Of a DNA stretch of 41,941 nt, positions 27,493 through 36,402 are shown one piece after another. The first letter of the stretch is position 1. The number at the start of each line of letters is the position of its first letter. Under the pieces are notes generated by a model, which did not search any database, was not told the origin of the DNA, and saw only the letters and a program-made list of their open reading frames with translations. This stretch comes from Cobetia crustatorum (lineage in GTDB: Bacteria; Pseudomonadota; Gammaproteobacteria; Pseudomonadales; Halomonadaceae): contig NZ_JEMF01000038.1 of NCBI RefSeq assembly GCF_000591415.1, positions 1-41,941 on the forward strand, read 5' to 3'. Position numbers and translations under genes: made by a program.

Positions 27493-28158
27493 ATGAAACT
27501 GCTCTTGCTCGAAGACGATGACTTGCTGGCCGATAGTTTGGCTGAAATGCTGGAAGACAATGGCTATCGACTGGATATTGCGGCCTCAATAAAAGAGGCG
27601 GAAACCTTTGTGGCAACGCAGGAATATGCGCTGGCGATTCTCGATCTGGGTCTACCCGACGGTAGTGGCCTGGATCTTTTGGCACGCTGGCGTCAGCAGC
27701 ACCGTGATACTCCGGTGCTTATCCTGACCGCGCGCGATACCTGGGAAGATAAGGTGGTCGGGCTGCGTGGCGGAGCAGATGACTATCTCACCAAACCCTT
27801 TCATGAAGCTGAATTATTGGCACGACTCCATGCGCTACTCAGACGTCACACGGGAGGGAGCACCCCGTATTTGCAAGTCAGCGGCATTCAGTTGGATGAG
27901 CAGATGCAAAGTGTGAGTCGTGATGGAGGGCAGTGGGAGCCACTGACCGCTACCGAGTTCCGGTTGTTACGTTATTTGATGCATCACCCGGACAGGGTGC
28001 ATTCCAAGGAGCAGCTGTTGGACCAGCTGTATGCCCTTGATCAAGATGCTGCCGCGCCCAACCTGGTAGAAGTCTATATCGCCAAACTACGTCGACGATT
28101 GGGTCGCGAATTGATCGTGACGCGCCGCGGACAGGGGTATCTACTTGCTTCACATTGA
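27493..28158 (+). CDS. OmpR-family response regulator (PhoP-like)
   Basis: A 221-residue response regulator. The receiver domain is at 1-115 with the acidic pocket in LLLLEDDDLL, the phosphoacceptor aspartate D51 in AILDLGLPDG, and the lysine in DDYLTKPFHEAEL. The stretch LTARDTWEDKVVGL closely follows PhoP of enteric bacteria (LTARESWQDKV). A winged-helix DNA-binding domain follows ([37 protein letters not shown]). The ATG at 27493 is preferred over 27484 because GGGA is suitably spaced. Its end overlaps the kinase gene by 14 bases. The neighbours downstream are copper-resistance genes, so it may answer to copper although its sequence is nearer PhoP than CopR. Confidence 0.92.
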   Translation: MKLLLLEDDDLLADSLAEMLEDNGYRLDIAASIKEAETFVATQEYALAILDLGLPDGSGLDLLARWRQQHRDTPVLILTARDTWEDKVVGLRGGADDYLTKPFHEAELLARLHALLRRHTGGSTPYLQVSGIQLDEQMQSVSRDGGQWEPLTATEFRLLRYLMHHPDRVHSKEQLLDQLYALDQDAAAPNLVEVYIAKLRRRLGRELIVTRRGQGYLLASH

Positions 28159-29506
28159 CCGCCGCAGCCTTCGTTTTCGTTTGCTCACTCGGTTGGGCGG
28201 CGTGGCACTGGCTGTCGTTCTACTGGCCTGGTATCTACATGGCTTCTTTCTGCATCAGCTGGCACAGGATTTTCTGGGCGAACGCCTCAAGGATGAAGCG
28301 ACGCATGTCGTGACATTGCTCAAGCAGGGCGATCGACCTGCAGTCGAGCTCCTGACAGCGGCGCGTGAGGAATATCAGGTTTTCCACCACTTCTATGTAT
28401 TGCGCACTGCAGGTCAGACCAGCACCTCGCATCCCGCCATGCTCACGACACTGATGCCACTGCTGGCAGGCAGTGATGCGCTGTTCACGCTTCAGGATCA
28501 GCAGCATCCACTACTGGTATATCGCCATACCTTCCAGGTGCAAGGCCAATCGGCACAGCTATTGATCGCTGAGAATTTTTCGCCCGTGCAGCAAGGTCTT
28601 GATCGTGTGCACTGGTGGATAGGGGGCACGGCTATCCTGCTATGGGGCGTATTGGTCTCTCTCAACTTGCTGGCTGTCAGACGTGGTCTGCGGCCTCTAA
28701 TGACGTTAGGGCATCAGTTGAAAGAGTTACAGGCCGGTCGCCGTAAGCGAATTGCGCTGGAGGCTCCTTCGGAGCTCGATTCGCTAGTCACGCAGCTCAA
28801 TCATTTGTTGGATGAATTCGACCGACGCCTGACGCGCTCGCGTGAGTCGGTCGCCAATCTCTCGCATGCTCTCAAGACGCCCTTGGCAGCACTGGCTCAG
28901 GTATTACGAGGTAGACGGCCGATTGACGATGTGCGGCGTACTAAAATGCTAGCGCGTGTCGAGTCGTTACATGCGCAGCTGGCTGCAGAATTACAACGTG
29001 CACGCATTGCAGGTCCGCGGGCTGGCCAGGCGACACGTCCCGTTGAAGAAGCTGAACGGTTGATAGAGATGTTCTGCGGACTGTATCCAGAACGAAGGTT
29101 CAGTCTTGAGGTGGCCAGTAGTGAAGTGGGCCAGTCGAGTAGTGGAGCGTCTAGCTGGGTCAGTATCGAAACTCAGGACTTCACTGAAATGCTGGGCATT
29201 GTGCTCGATAATGCTGGCAAGTGGTCACGTCAGCAGGTGCGTTGTCGGTTGGCGATCAACGCGACCACGCTAAAGCTGACGGTGGACGATGATGGTCCCG
29301 GTGTGCCACATGAGGAGCATGATCGATTGGGGGAGCGTGGTCGTCGATTGGATGAGCGTTATCCTGGCTATGGGCTTGGGTTATCCATTCTCGCCCAGCT
29401 CGTGACGCACTATGCAGGCCAACTGTACTATTCCAGCGCCCCCGAAGGAGGATTGCGGGTCGAGATGACTCTCCCCGTCAATCAGCCAACACCTATTCAG
29501 GCTTGA
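28145..29506 (+). CDS. Sensor histidine kinase (PhoQ-like)
   Basis: A 453-residue inner-membrane kinase paired with the preceding regulator. TM1 is at about 16-36, a periplasmic sensor domain of about 120 residues is at 37-157, and TM2 is at about 158-178. A HAMP-like linker follows, then the phosphorylation motif [11 protein letters not shown] with H241. The ATP-binding domain has the N box VLDNAGKW, G1 VDDDGPGVP and G2 [16 protein letters not shown] and VLDNAxK resemble PhoQ. The start is TTG at 28145, inside the end of the regulator gene, giving [14 protein letters not shown]; coupled translation is likely. Fifty bases separate it from the oxidase gene, so one operon is probable. The ligand is unknown. 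Confidence 0.92.
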   Translation: MLHIDRRSLRFRLLTRLGGVALAVVLLAWYLHGFFLHQLAQDFLGERLKDEATHVVTLLKQGDRPAVELLTAAREEYQVFHHFYVLRTAGQTSTSHPAMLTTLMPLLAGSDALFTLQDQQHPLLVYRHTFQVQGQSAQLLIAENFSPVQQGLDRVHWWIGGTAILLWGVLVSLNLLAVRRGLRPLMTLGHQLKELQAGRRKRIALEAPSELDSLVTQLNHLLDEFDRRLTRSRESVANLSHALKTPLAALAQVLRGRRPIDDVRRTKMLARVESLHAQLAAELQRARIAGPRAGQATRPVEEAERLIEMFCGLYPERRFSLEVASSEVGQSSSGASSWVSIETQDFTEMLGIVLDNAGKWSRQQVRCRLAINATTLKLTVDDDGPGVPHEEHDRLGERGRRLDERYPGYGLGLSILAQLVTHYAGQLYYSSAPEGGLRVEMTLPVNQPTPIQA

Positions 29507-29556
29507 TTCAGGTTGGCGTGGTGTCATCGCATCATGACTTATTACTGGAGATGGCC

Positions 29557-31365
29557 ATGAAGGGCACGACATCCACGTTTTCCACTTCCCGCCGGCAGCT
29601 GCTCAAAACGAGTTCAGCGCTGGGCCTGGGGGCAATGGCGTTGGGCATGACACCTGCCTGGGCATCGCCCTTGGGGCGTGCAGCAGCGGCTTCCCGAACG
29701 GTCGAATCCGGTCCGGAGATTGCGTTGGCCATCCGCCGGGAAGATCGTCTGGTCGCGGGTCAGCGTACCCGGCCAATCACCATCAATGGCAGTAGCCCTG
29801 GCCCGATGGTGCGCCTCAAGGAAGGACAAGAGGCAGTGATCCGGGTGACCAACCTGATGGATGAACCTACCTCGATCCACTGGCACGGCATCATTCTGCC
29901 GCCTGAAATGGATGGTGTGCCAGGAATCAGCTTTGCGGGTATCGCCCCCGGTGACACCTTTACCTATCGTTTCCCTGTCACGCAGAGCGGTACCTATTGG
30001 TATCACAGCCACTCGGGCCTTCAAGAGCAGGAGGGGCACGCGGGACCGCTGATCATTGATGCCGCAACTCCCGACGCCTTTCAGTATGACCGTGAGCACG
30101 TATTACTACTGACCGATTGGACATTCGAGGATCCCAAGAACGTCTTCCGTAATCTCAAGACCATGGAAGGCTATTACAACTTCCAGGAGCGCACCGTGGC
30201 GGACTTCTTCGCCGATGTGCGCCGCAATGGTCTGCAAGATACCGTCGAGGCGCGCAGTATGTGGGCTGAGATGCGCATGAGCTCACGTGACATCTCCGAT
30301 GTGACCGGCAGCACCTATACCTATCTACTCAATGGCAATGCGCCTGACGAGAACTGGACCGGCCTATTCCGCCGCGGTGAGACCGTGCGTCTTCGTGTCA
30401 TCAATGGCTCTGCCATGAGCTACTTCGATCTGCGTATCCCTGGACTCAAGATGACAGTAGTTGCCGCTGACGGTCAGCCCGTTCAGCCGGTGCCGGTCGA
30501 TGAGTTTCGCATTGGTGTTGCCGAGGCGTATGACGTGCTGGTGACGCCGGAAGATGACAAGGCATACACCATCTTTGCCGAAGCGATGGACCGTAGTGGC
30601 TATGCCCGCGCCACTCTGGCACCGCGCATGGGCATGCAAGCGAACATTCCTGCTCGGCGTGACATTGCCGATCGTGGCATGGAGGCCATGGGTGCGCATG
30701 GCGGCATGAATCACTCCAAGATGGCAGGTATGGATTCTTCCAAGATGGCCGGCATGGACCATTCCAAGATGGCCGGCATGGACCACTCCAAGATGGCCGG
30801 TATGGACCACTCCAGGATGGCAGGCATGGACCATTCCAAGATGGCCGGTATACAAGGCGAAGCACTGGCCGCCGGCATGCTGGCAGCAGGTGCCGTGCAG
30901 CCGGGGGCACGTTATGACCAAGCGGGTATCGGATTGGACCAGCAGCAGCGCCGAGTACTGGTTTATCAGGACCTCAAGGCATTGGCACCTTGGCCTGATC
31001 AGCGTCCCCCGCAACGGGAGATGGAGCTACATCTCACTGGCAACATGGAGCGCTACATGTGGTCATTCGATGGCAAGAAATTCAGTGAGGTAAATGGCCC
31101 GATTCACTTCAACAAGGATGAGCGTCTGCGCCTGATCCTGATCAACGACACCATGATGGAGCATCCGATTCATCTGCATGGCATGTGGATGGAGTTGGAA
31201 AATGGTCACGGTGAGATGATTCCCCGCAAGCACACTCTGAACGTCAAGCCAGGAGAGCGCGTTTCTGCGCTGATCACCGCGGATGCCGAGGGCAGCTGGG
31301 CGTTTCATTGCCACCTGCTTTATCACATGGATGCGGGCATGTTCCGCGTGGTCAAGGTTTCCTGA
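29557..31365 (+). CDS. copA: Periplasmic multicopper oxidase, CopA copper-resistance family
   Basis: A 602-residue cupredoxin oxidase that protects the periplasm by oxidising Cu(I) and binding copper. The Tat signal [20 protein letters not shown] with cleavage near AWA-S indicates export folded. Copper ligands are present: [10 protein letters not shown] and [18 protein letters not shown] (domain 1), HPIHLHGMW and [12 protein letters not shown] (domain 3, with the type 1 Cys, His and Met). A methionine-rich insert of six 8-residue repeats occupies 384-431. The ATG at 29557 has GGAG six bases upstream; 29551 is too close to it. It is followed nine bases later by copB. This periplasmic CopA is not the P-type ATPase of the same name. 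Confidence 0.94.
   Translation: MKGTTSTFSTSRRQLLKTSSALGLGAMALGMTPAWASPLGRAAAASRTVESGPEIALAIRREDRLVAGQRTRPITINGSSPGPMVRLKEGQEAVIRVTNLMDEPTSIHWHGIILPPEMDGVPGISFAGIAPGDTFTYRFPVTQSGTYWYHSHSGLQEQEGHAGPLIIDAATPDAFQYDREHVLLLTDWTFEDPKNVFRNLKTMEGYYNFQERTVADFFADVRRNGLQDTVEARSMWAEMRMSSRDISDVTGSTYTYLLNGNAPDENWTGLFRRGETVRLRVINGSAMSYFDLRIPGLKMTVVAADGQPVQPVPVDEFRIGVAEAYDVLVTPEDDKAYTIFAEAMDRSGYARATLAPRMGMQANIPARRDIADRGMEAMGAHGGMNHSKMAGMDSSKMAGMDHSKMAGMDHSKMAGMDHSRMAGMDHSKMAGIQGEALAAGMLAAGAVQPGARYDQAGIGLDQQQRRVLVYQDLKALAPWPDQRPPQREMELHLTGNMERYMWSFDGKKFSEVNGPIHFNKDERLRLILINDTMMEHPIHLHGMWMELENGHGEMIPRKHTLNVKPGERVSALITADAEGSWAFHCHLLYHMDAGMFRVVKVS
30706..30849 (+). repeat. 24-bp coding tandem repeat (Met/His-rich) in copA
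   Basis: Six in-frame 24-base units start at 30706, 30730, 30754, 30778, 30802 and 30826. They encode variants of MDHSKMAG (first unit MNHSKMAG, second MDSSKMAG, fifth MDHSRMAG). The Met and His spacing is like the copper-binding MxxM motifs of CopA proteins. Confidence 0.95.
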
Positions 31366-31374
31366 GGAGTCGAC

Positions 31375-32160
31375 ATGTCCATTATCTGTATCTCAAGGCA
31401 TGCCGTTATTGCATCGGCTGCTTCCGCGACACTGAGCGTCATGCCGCTACTGGCTTACGCTGAAGATGGTTATGACGCGCCTGATGACTGGCCGTCGCCG
31501 ATGGCCGAACATCTACAATGGTCTGCTGCGTTTGATCGACTGGAATACGCCAGTCCCGATAAGGGTAATAATGCTCTGGTATGGGATTTTCAGGCTTGGT
31601 ATGGCAGTGACGTCAATCGACTGTATGTGAAGTCGGAAGGCGAGAATATTCAGGGTGATGGTGAAGACGCCGAATTTGAGTCACTGGAGTTGTTGTACAG
31701 TCGTCTGGTGGCTGACTTCTGGGAATTTCAGGCCGGTATGGGCTACCAGGGTGGCGTGTTCAGTGACGATCATGAGGAGAGAGTCTACGGCGTCCTCGGA
31801 TTCCAAGGCACGGCACCTTACCGGATAGAAACGGATGCAGCGCTTCAGTTCAATGAAGGTGGAATCGTCACGGCAAGCATTGAGCTTGAGCATGATGTCC
31901 GACTGACTCAGCGTTGGTACCTGCAACCTCGCAGTGAAATAGTGGTCGCCGCCAATGAATCAGAAGCATTGGGTATCGGAAGAGGCGTCAACTCCCTACG
32001 CATCGGACTGCGCGCACGCTATGAGATTACGCGGCGATTTGCTCCTTATGTCGGCATGTATTGGGAGCGTCAATATGGCGCGACCGCTGATATGCAGCGC
32101 GTAGAGGATGAAGAGGTGGAAAATACGGGTGTCGTCGTCGGGGTGAAATTGATGTTTTGA
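31375..32160 (+). CDS. copB: Outer-membrane copper resistance protein CopB
   Basis: A 261-residue CopB-family protein, an outer-membrane beta-barrel thought to bind or sequester copper. It has a signal peptide ending near LLAYA-EDGYD, then a run of amphipathic strands (LVWDFQAWYGSDVNRLYVKSEG near residue 62, then LELLYSRLVADFWEFQAG) and ends in the aromatic residue F (VVVGVKLMF), as outer-membrane proteins do. The Met/His-rich N-terminal copper-binding stretch found in many CopB proteins is missing, leaving a short acidic linker. GAGGAG precedes the ATG, and nine bases separate it from copA. Confidence 0.93.
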   Translation: MSIICISRHAVIASAASATLSVMPLLAYAEDGYDAPDDWPSPMAEHLQWSAAFDRLEYASPDKGNNALVWDFQAWYGSDVNRLYVKSEGENIQGDGEDAEFESLELLYSRLVADFWEFQAGMGYQGGVFSDDHEERVYGVLGFQGTAPYRIETDAALQFNEGGIVTASIELEHDVRLTQRWYLQPRSEIVVAANESEALGIGRGVNSLRIGLRARYEITRRFAPYVGMYWERQYGATADMQRVEDEEVENTGVVVGVKLMF

Positions 32161-32271
32161 TATTGCGTTATGGCTTACATGCTGAGTAAAAAAATAGCCT
32201 GGCAGGAAATATATTCAGCGTCATTTCAGACTCAATGATTATAGTCTCCTTACATCCATAAAGAGGTTATC

Positions 32272-32685
32272 ATGATGAAAGCCAAGATAATGACGCTGGT
32301 AGTCGGTATTGTATTTTCATCAATGACAGTGCAGGCCAATAATACTCAGAGTAACCTGCCGTTACTGACGGCGGGTGTTTCCGATACTCAGGCACTGGTG
32401 GCGGGGCAGGTAAAGCGCTATCAGCTTGATATTGAACACCCCACCAGTCTGAAAATCGTAAGCCGACACTTTGCAGGGTCTTCCAGTCAGAACAATATGA
32501 TATCTGCGACATTGCGTGGACCTGATGGCAGTGTCGTTGCAACAGCCATGGATGCCAATGGTCATTTTGTCCTGCAGCGCTCAGTCGTCGCTGGCCGCTA
32601 TCAGCTGGAGGTGACCGGTGCATCCAGCAATGGGGCTGCTGACGAAAGTACCAATAAATATTCATTGGAAGTGACATTCAATTAA
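32272..32685 (+). CDS. Hypothetical secreted protein of the copper cluster
   Basis: A 137-residue protein with a signal peptide (MMKAKIMTLVVGIVFSSMTVQA, cleavage near NNTQ). The mature domain is about 115 residues and beta-rich: VAGQVKRYQLDIEHPTSLKI, ISATLRGPDGSVVATAMD, FVLQRSVVAGRYQLEVTG, KYSLEVTFN. The pattern resembles the small beta-sandwich of bacterial pre-peptidase C-terminal domains, but this is only a resemblance. There is no cysteine and few histidines, so direct copper binding is not obvious. AGAGG lies eight bases before the ATG. It lies 111 bases after copB, in AT-richer DNA than the core genes. Function unknown. Confidence 0.75.
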   Translation: MMKAKIMTLVVGIVFSSMTVQANNTQSNLPLLTAGVSDTQALVAGQVKRYQLDIEHPTSLKIVSRHFAGSSSQNNMISATLRGPDGSVVATAMDANGHFVLQRSVVAGRYQLEVTGASSNGAADESTNKYSLEVTFN

Positions 32686-32849
32686 TTGATAGAAGAGTGG
32701 TTTGCGTAAATATAATATTACGTAACTATGAATGATGGCTTAAATGCTATTCCTGAGTTCCTTGACAGATGCTCGTATTGATGGCCGGCAATTGCTGGCC
32801 TTTTTAAATGTCCTCGTGCTTATCTTGCCAAGGTGTATGGAGAAACCAT

Positions 32850-33647
32850 ATGAAGAAAGTGCTGATCACAGCAAGCCTGACATTATCTCTTTTTGCTGCT
32901 ATCGGGGCCGGAGGAGTGTACTCCGGTGTAATCAATGTCGGTGCGGATAGCCCTCATGAAGGCTGGGTGTATGCTTTGTTGGATACGGCGCGTACTCGTT
33001 CAGTAGAACGATATGCTTCGGATATTGAAATACCAGATCTGCAGGGCGAAGCATTGATAACGGCAGGAGCAGGTAACTACGCTGCCATGTGCACCAGTTG
33101 TCACCTCGCACCTGGCATGTCGGAAACGGAACTCAGTCAGGGCCTATATCCCCAGCCACCCAATTTCTGGCAAACCGGTGTGAATGATAATCCCGCTGAA
33201 AACTTCTGGATCATCAAACATGGGATAAAAGCCAGTGGTATGCCTGCTTGGGGTAAAAGCATGCAGGATGACTATATCTGGCAGATGGTGGCATTCATGG
33301 ATGAACTACCGGGCATGAGCCCGCAGCGTTATCAGACACTGGTGGCGTCAAGCGCTGGCCATCAGCATGGTGGGGGGGAAACATCGAGTGACCATCACGC
33401 TAGCAATGCTGGTGATTCACATCACGAGGCGATGACTGACACGGTTCGGCAGGCACAGGACACCGATTCGGTAGGTATTTCCGCAGATGGGCACGATGAG
33501 ACAACCAATGAAGCTCACCATGAAGAGGTGGCAGACGTTGCTTCTGCGCAAGAGAATGCTGCCGTCGGCAGTGAAGGCCATCACGATGAGGCGCCCGCTC
33601 GGGACTTACACTCTCAAGAGCCCCATGAGCATGCAAACGGCCACTGA
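32850..33647 (+). CDS. Monohaem c-type cytochrome with histidine-rich C-terminal tail
   Basis: A 265-residue exported cytochrome. A signal peptide or membrane anchor spans about 3-24. The haem attachment motif CTSCH is at 81-85, and the likely axial methionine is M131 in GMPAWG. The cytochrome domain ends near residue 160. The remaining 100 residues are a disordered, acidic tail with about 15 histidines, in pairs and HxH groups (HQH, DHH, SHH, AHH, GHH, final HEHANGH), suited to binding Cu, Zn or Ni. GGAG lies eight bases before the ATG. It follows the copper oxidase, CopB and the secreted unknown. The tail probably buffers metal or supplies it to the haem protein; that is inference. Confidence 0.88.
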   Translation: MKKVLITASLTLSLFAAIGAGGVYSGVINVGADSPHEGWVYALLDTARTRSVERYASDIEIPDLQGEALITAGAGNYAAMCTSCHLAPGMSETELSQGLYPQPPNFWQTGVNDNPAENFWIIKHGIKASGMPAWGKSMQDDYIWQMVAFMDELPGMSPQRYQTLVASSAGHQHGGGETSSDHHASNAGDSHHEAMTDTVRQAQDTDSVGISADGHDETTNEAHHEEVADVASAQENAAVGSEGHHDEAPARDLHSQEPHEHANGH

Positions 33648-33900
33648 TGTTCGTTCCTATAATGCCTCATGTCGACATTGCGCTGCTACCGAATGCCTGG
33701 TGCAGCCCCTCAATTCCACAGGAGCCTTTCAGTCGTAACACGTTGGCTAGAATGATCTGGTGTGACTGAAAGGCACGTTCGAAATTGATCGGGATCAAGA
33801 TTTCAAGAATCTGAGCTATCGCATCCGGCAGGATGAGTTTCCTGATGAGGATAGCATTAGATTTCTCGTATATACTCACTCGCCTTCATAGGAGGTGAGA
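33648..33900. other. Intergenic region with a large inverted repeat
   Basis: A perfect 11-bp inverted repeat, GCCTTTCAGTC (33724-33734) and GACTGAAAGGC (33764-33774), gains four more pairs inside (ACAC 33738-33741 with GTGT 33760-33763). It could be the terminator of the copper operon, though no T tract follows, or the end of a small mobile element. From about 33766 to 33888 the plus frame reads like protein (FEIDRDQDFKNLSYR) but has no start. A good -10, TATACT, is at 33871-33876 and a near-perfect ribosome site AGGAGG at 33890-33895. Confidence 0.6.
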
Positions 33901-34217
33901 ATGCAAATAGTAGAGATTTATACCGAAACGCGCTTCAACCCCGAGCGTTCTATCCTCAAGGAGCGGCTCGGGGAGGGCTAACCTGTGCTGCGGATGCCCC
34001 AAATTTCTGTTTTGAGGTGAGTCAGGCCCGAAATTTCATACTGGGATTTGAAGTGGCAGGTGCACGCAGTGCAGAGTTTCTGTCGATCATTACCGAAGAC
34101 TACGTTTATCAGCACCCGGGGATATTGCCCGAGACATTGTCAGCGTACCTGAAGAGTCGTGCTCGGCATCCACTACGACGTCAGCGTAAAACGCCGCTCG
34201 TAACATCTACTTGCTGA
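33901..34217 (+). pseudogene. Short unknown gene with apparent frameshift
   Basis: ATG 33901 follows AGGAGG by five bases, and TATACT lies 25 bases upstream. The first frame encodes 26 residues (MQIVEIYTETRFNPERSI...) and stops at 33979-33981. The -1 frame reads on from there without a break to 34217: LTCAADAPNFCFEVSQAR, then NFILGFEVAGARSAEFLS and ending in a basic stretch. Joining the two requires one extra base in the G-rich run near 33970-33978, giving a protein of about 105 residues. A stem CCCCGAGC (33939-33946) with GCTCGGGG (33966-33973) lies at the junction. Family not recognised. Decay, sequencing error, or a leader peptide are all possible. Confidence 0.45.
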
Positions 34218-34240
34218 TAATGTTGATATCTGGCAGCTGA

Positions 34241-34546
34241 TCACTGATGGCGAGCGTGCCAGTGTCGCGCAGCCCATACCGCAAGTGCCAGACAAAGACA
34301 GAACAGAAAAGGCAGTGCGATATCCAGGCAGGAATCTAGAGTCCAGTGGTGTAGCAGCCCGTAATCCCAGGCGACGATTTTGGGGCCGCTACCCTTGTAT
34401 TCGTGTTGGGCAATTTCACGCCCAAGGAACAGCGCGACGGCAATGCCTCCCGCTGACCAGAGGCCGAACAGCGGCCATAGCATGAGCTGAATCATGAGGG
34501 CGATCACGCCGTGCTGCAGGGCGCTATTCCATATTTCGACCGTCAT
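34241..34546 (-). CDS. Hypothetical small membrane protein
   Basis: A 101-residue protein with two or three hydrophobic segments: about 12-40 (GVIALMIQLMLWPLFGLW, then AGGIAVALFLG) and about 73-92 (LDIALPFLFCLCLALAVWAA). A polar loop between them (REIAQHEYKGSGPKIVAWDYG) contains charged and aromatic residues. There is no signal peptide and no known family. It starts 13 bases after the stop of the winged-helix gene on the same strand with only a weak ribosome site, so translation may depend on the upstream gene. It may be a phage-type or accessory membrane protein. Confidence 0.65.
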   Translation of the reverse strand: MTVEIWNSALQHGVIALMIQLMLWPLFGLWSAGGIAVALFLGREIAQHEYKGSGPKIVAWDYGLLHHWTLDSCLDIALPFLFCLCLALAVWAARHWHARHQ

Positions 34547-34559
34547 TTATTCAGTACGC

Positions 34560-34862
34560 TCAGGCATAACCCAGTGCATGTTGCAGGTGGGTGGCGTTGT
34601 CAGCCACCCAGCGTGCATTGATAGGGCCCCAGTCACGAATGACGTAGTGGCCGATGTTATGTCGCTGACCTTCGCCATGCTGGAATTCGCAGACGATATC
34701 CAGCTCTGCCAGTGCGGTGATGGTGTCCTGAGCCGTACGCCTCGGCATGCCTGTCGCCTCGATGATCGCGGGCACGCTGGCGATATCATGGGCAATCAGG
34801 TGGGCAACGAATATACGACGGTAAAAGCTAGTCTGCGTTTTGCTCAGGGCAGTATCCGGCAT
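34560..34862 (-). CDS. Winged helix-turn-helix regulator, small
   Basis: A 100-residue DNA-binding protein. The helix-turn-helix lies at about 26-48 (VPAIIEATGMPRRTAQDTITAL), followed by the wing (LDIVCEFQHGEGQRHNIGHYVI). The C-terminus WVADNATHLQHALGY may mediate dimerisation. GGAG is six bases from the ATG at 34862. It is first in a two-gene minus-strand unit with the small membrane protein. Its target is unknown; autoregulation of the pair is an inference. Such short regulators are often found singly in marine gammaproteobacteria. Confidence 0.8.
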   Translation of the reverse strand: MPDTALSKTQTSFYRRIFVAHLIAHDIASVPAIIEATGMPRRTAQDTITALAELDIVCEFQHGEGQRHNIGHYVIRDWGPINARWVADNATHLQHALGYA

Positions 34863-34921
34863 GCTGGCTCCGATAGTGGGAATAGAAGGGAAGGTATGCG
34901 CTGATGAACAAGCACCCGTTG

Positions 34922-35644
34922 TTAGTTCTTTAGGGTGTAGTCAATCGTGGTGACGACTCTGACCTGCTTGATATCCGGGGTGTAACTGTCGAGATCGGAG
35001 ATCGAGAAATAGCCCTGACTGGCATGTTTGATATGACCGACGCTGCTACCCGAATCCTTGGCGAACTGTTGCGCGGCACGGCGAGCATCTGCTGTTGCCA
35101 CGGCAATCATGTCTGGCTTGATCGCTTCGAGCCCCGTAAAGAGGAATTCGGTGCGGTAGGCATAATCAGCCGATAGCAGGATGCCTTCGCGAACCAGCTC
35201 TCCCGTTTTCGAGGCACTGTCCTTGACCAGATCTACCTTGGGCGAGCGGACCAGGACGGTTGCCTCTGCGCGATAGCGCTCATCTGGACGCTGGGCGTTA
35301 TAGCTGTTGGCATAGAGGTCCGTGACCTGCGGTGACGTCACGCTGACCTGGTCCGTAGGGAAGCCCTGCGTGGTGAGGAATGCGCGGATCTTCTGCTCAT
35401 CATTGGCCAGTGCTTCATGCAAGCCGACCAGCTTGTTGGCATTGACGCTGAAATGCAGCGGCCATAGTGCCAGGTCAGCCTTGACCTCACGTTCTGCCAG
35501 TCCTTTGACGGTGACGACGCGGCTGGAGGATTCCCATACCTGCGCGGCTTGCTTGATATAGCTGCCACTCCATACCAGCCCTACAGCCAATAGGCTACCG
35601 ATGATGAGGGAAGGGAGTGCCAGAGAACTGCGCGTATGGCTCAT
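34922..35644 (-). CDS. SIMPL domain-containing (DUF541) exported protein
   Basis: A 240-residue protein with an N-terminal membrane helix (about 10-30, SLIIGSLLAVGLVWSGSYI) serving as anchor or signal. The SIMPL/DUF541 domain follows: SRVVTVKGLAEREVKADLAL near residue 40, DLYANSYNAQRPDERYRAEATV, and the C-terminal QVRVVTTIDYTL. E. coli YggE of this family lowers oxidative stress; the biochemical role is not known. AGGA lies about eight bases before the ATG at 35644. It stands alone between the winged-helix gene and arfB. Confidence 0.92.
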   Translation of the reverse strand: MSHTRSSLALPSLIIGSLLAVGLVWSGSYIKQAAQVWESSSRVVTVKGLAEREVKADLALWPLHFSVNANKLVGLHEALANDEQKIRAFLTTQGFPTDQVSVTSPQVTDLYANSYNAQRPDERYRAEATVLVRSPKVDLVKDSASKTGELVREGILLSADYAYRTEFLFTGLEAIKPDMIAVATADARRAAQQFAKDSGSSVGHIKHASQGYFSISDLDSYTPDIKQVRVVTTIDYTLKN

Positions 35645-35737
35645 CGAATATCATCCTTGAAAGAAGAGTGGCGAGCATCGGTAAGTCTCTATGCTCAAGC
35701 GATGAGCTTACTGTGTGAATTCAGGGAGCAACAAGTC

Positions 35738-36151
35738 TCAATCTTCTACCTTGCTGCGCATGGTCTTGATCTTGCCCTTGCGCGTCTTGCTATCGACACG
35801 TCGTCGTTTGGCACTCTTGCTGGGGCGCGTCGCACGGCGTGCTTTTTGCACTTTGACGGCATCCAGAATCAGCGCTTTCAAGCGTGCCAGCGCATCTTCC
35901 TTATTGTGTTCAAGGGTACGGTGGCTCTGGGCCTTGAGAATGATGATGCCATCCTTGCTGATACGCTGGTCCGACAGCTGCATCAACCGTTCCTTGTAGA
36001 ACGCCGGCAGTGTGGAGCGCTGGACATCAAAGCGAAGGTGGACGGCCGACGCCACCTTGTTGACGTTTTGGCCACCATTGCCTTGGGCACGAATCTGGGT
36101 CAGGTCAATCTCCCAATCGGCCAGTGTCACCGAGCTGGAAAGTGTCAGCAT
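35738..36151 (-). CDS. arfB: Alternative ribosome-rescue factor B (peptidyl-tRNA hydrolase ArfB/YaeJ)
   Basis: A 137-residue codon-independent release factor that frees stalled ribosomes lacking a stop codon in the A site. The catalytic GGQ is at 26-28 (RAQGNGGQNVNKVAS), followed by the compact domain 3-like core (AVHLRFDVQRSTLP). The C-terminal basic tail (KARRATRPSKSAKRRR) enters the empty mRNA channel. AAGGAG lies seven bases before the ATG at 36151. Length matches E. coli ArfB (140). Single gene. Confidence 0.95.
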   Translation of the reverse strand: MLTLSSSVTLADWEIDLTQIRAQGNGGQNVNKVASAVHLRFDVQRSTLPAFYKERLMQLSDQRISKDGIIILKAQSHRTLEHNKEDALARLKALILDAVKVQKARRATRPSKSAKRRRVDSKTRKGKIKTMRSKVED

Positions 36152-36402
36152 GATGGATCTCCTTGTCGTTGGGGCTGCGTCATCTGTTCATGAGCAATAG
36201 GCCCTGAAAAACAGGATCTTGAAGACAGCAGTCGAAAAGCTGAATCCCCATTCTAACGCATTCAGCGTTTGGCTTCAGGGCAGCGCCTTTATGGAGGCAG
36301 AATCTGATAATCTCTGTTTCACTTCATCGTGCCTCTCCATAAGCGCGCCGATGCGCTGCCTGCTTCGTCGTGCCTCCGTCTGCCACTTACAAGACCCTAC
36401 TC

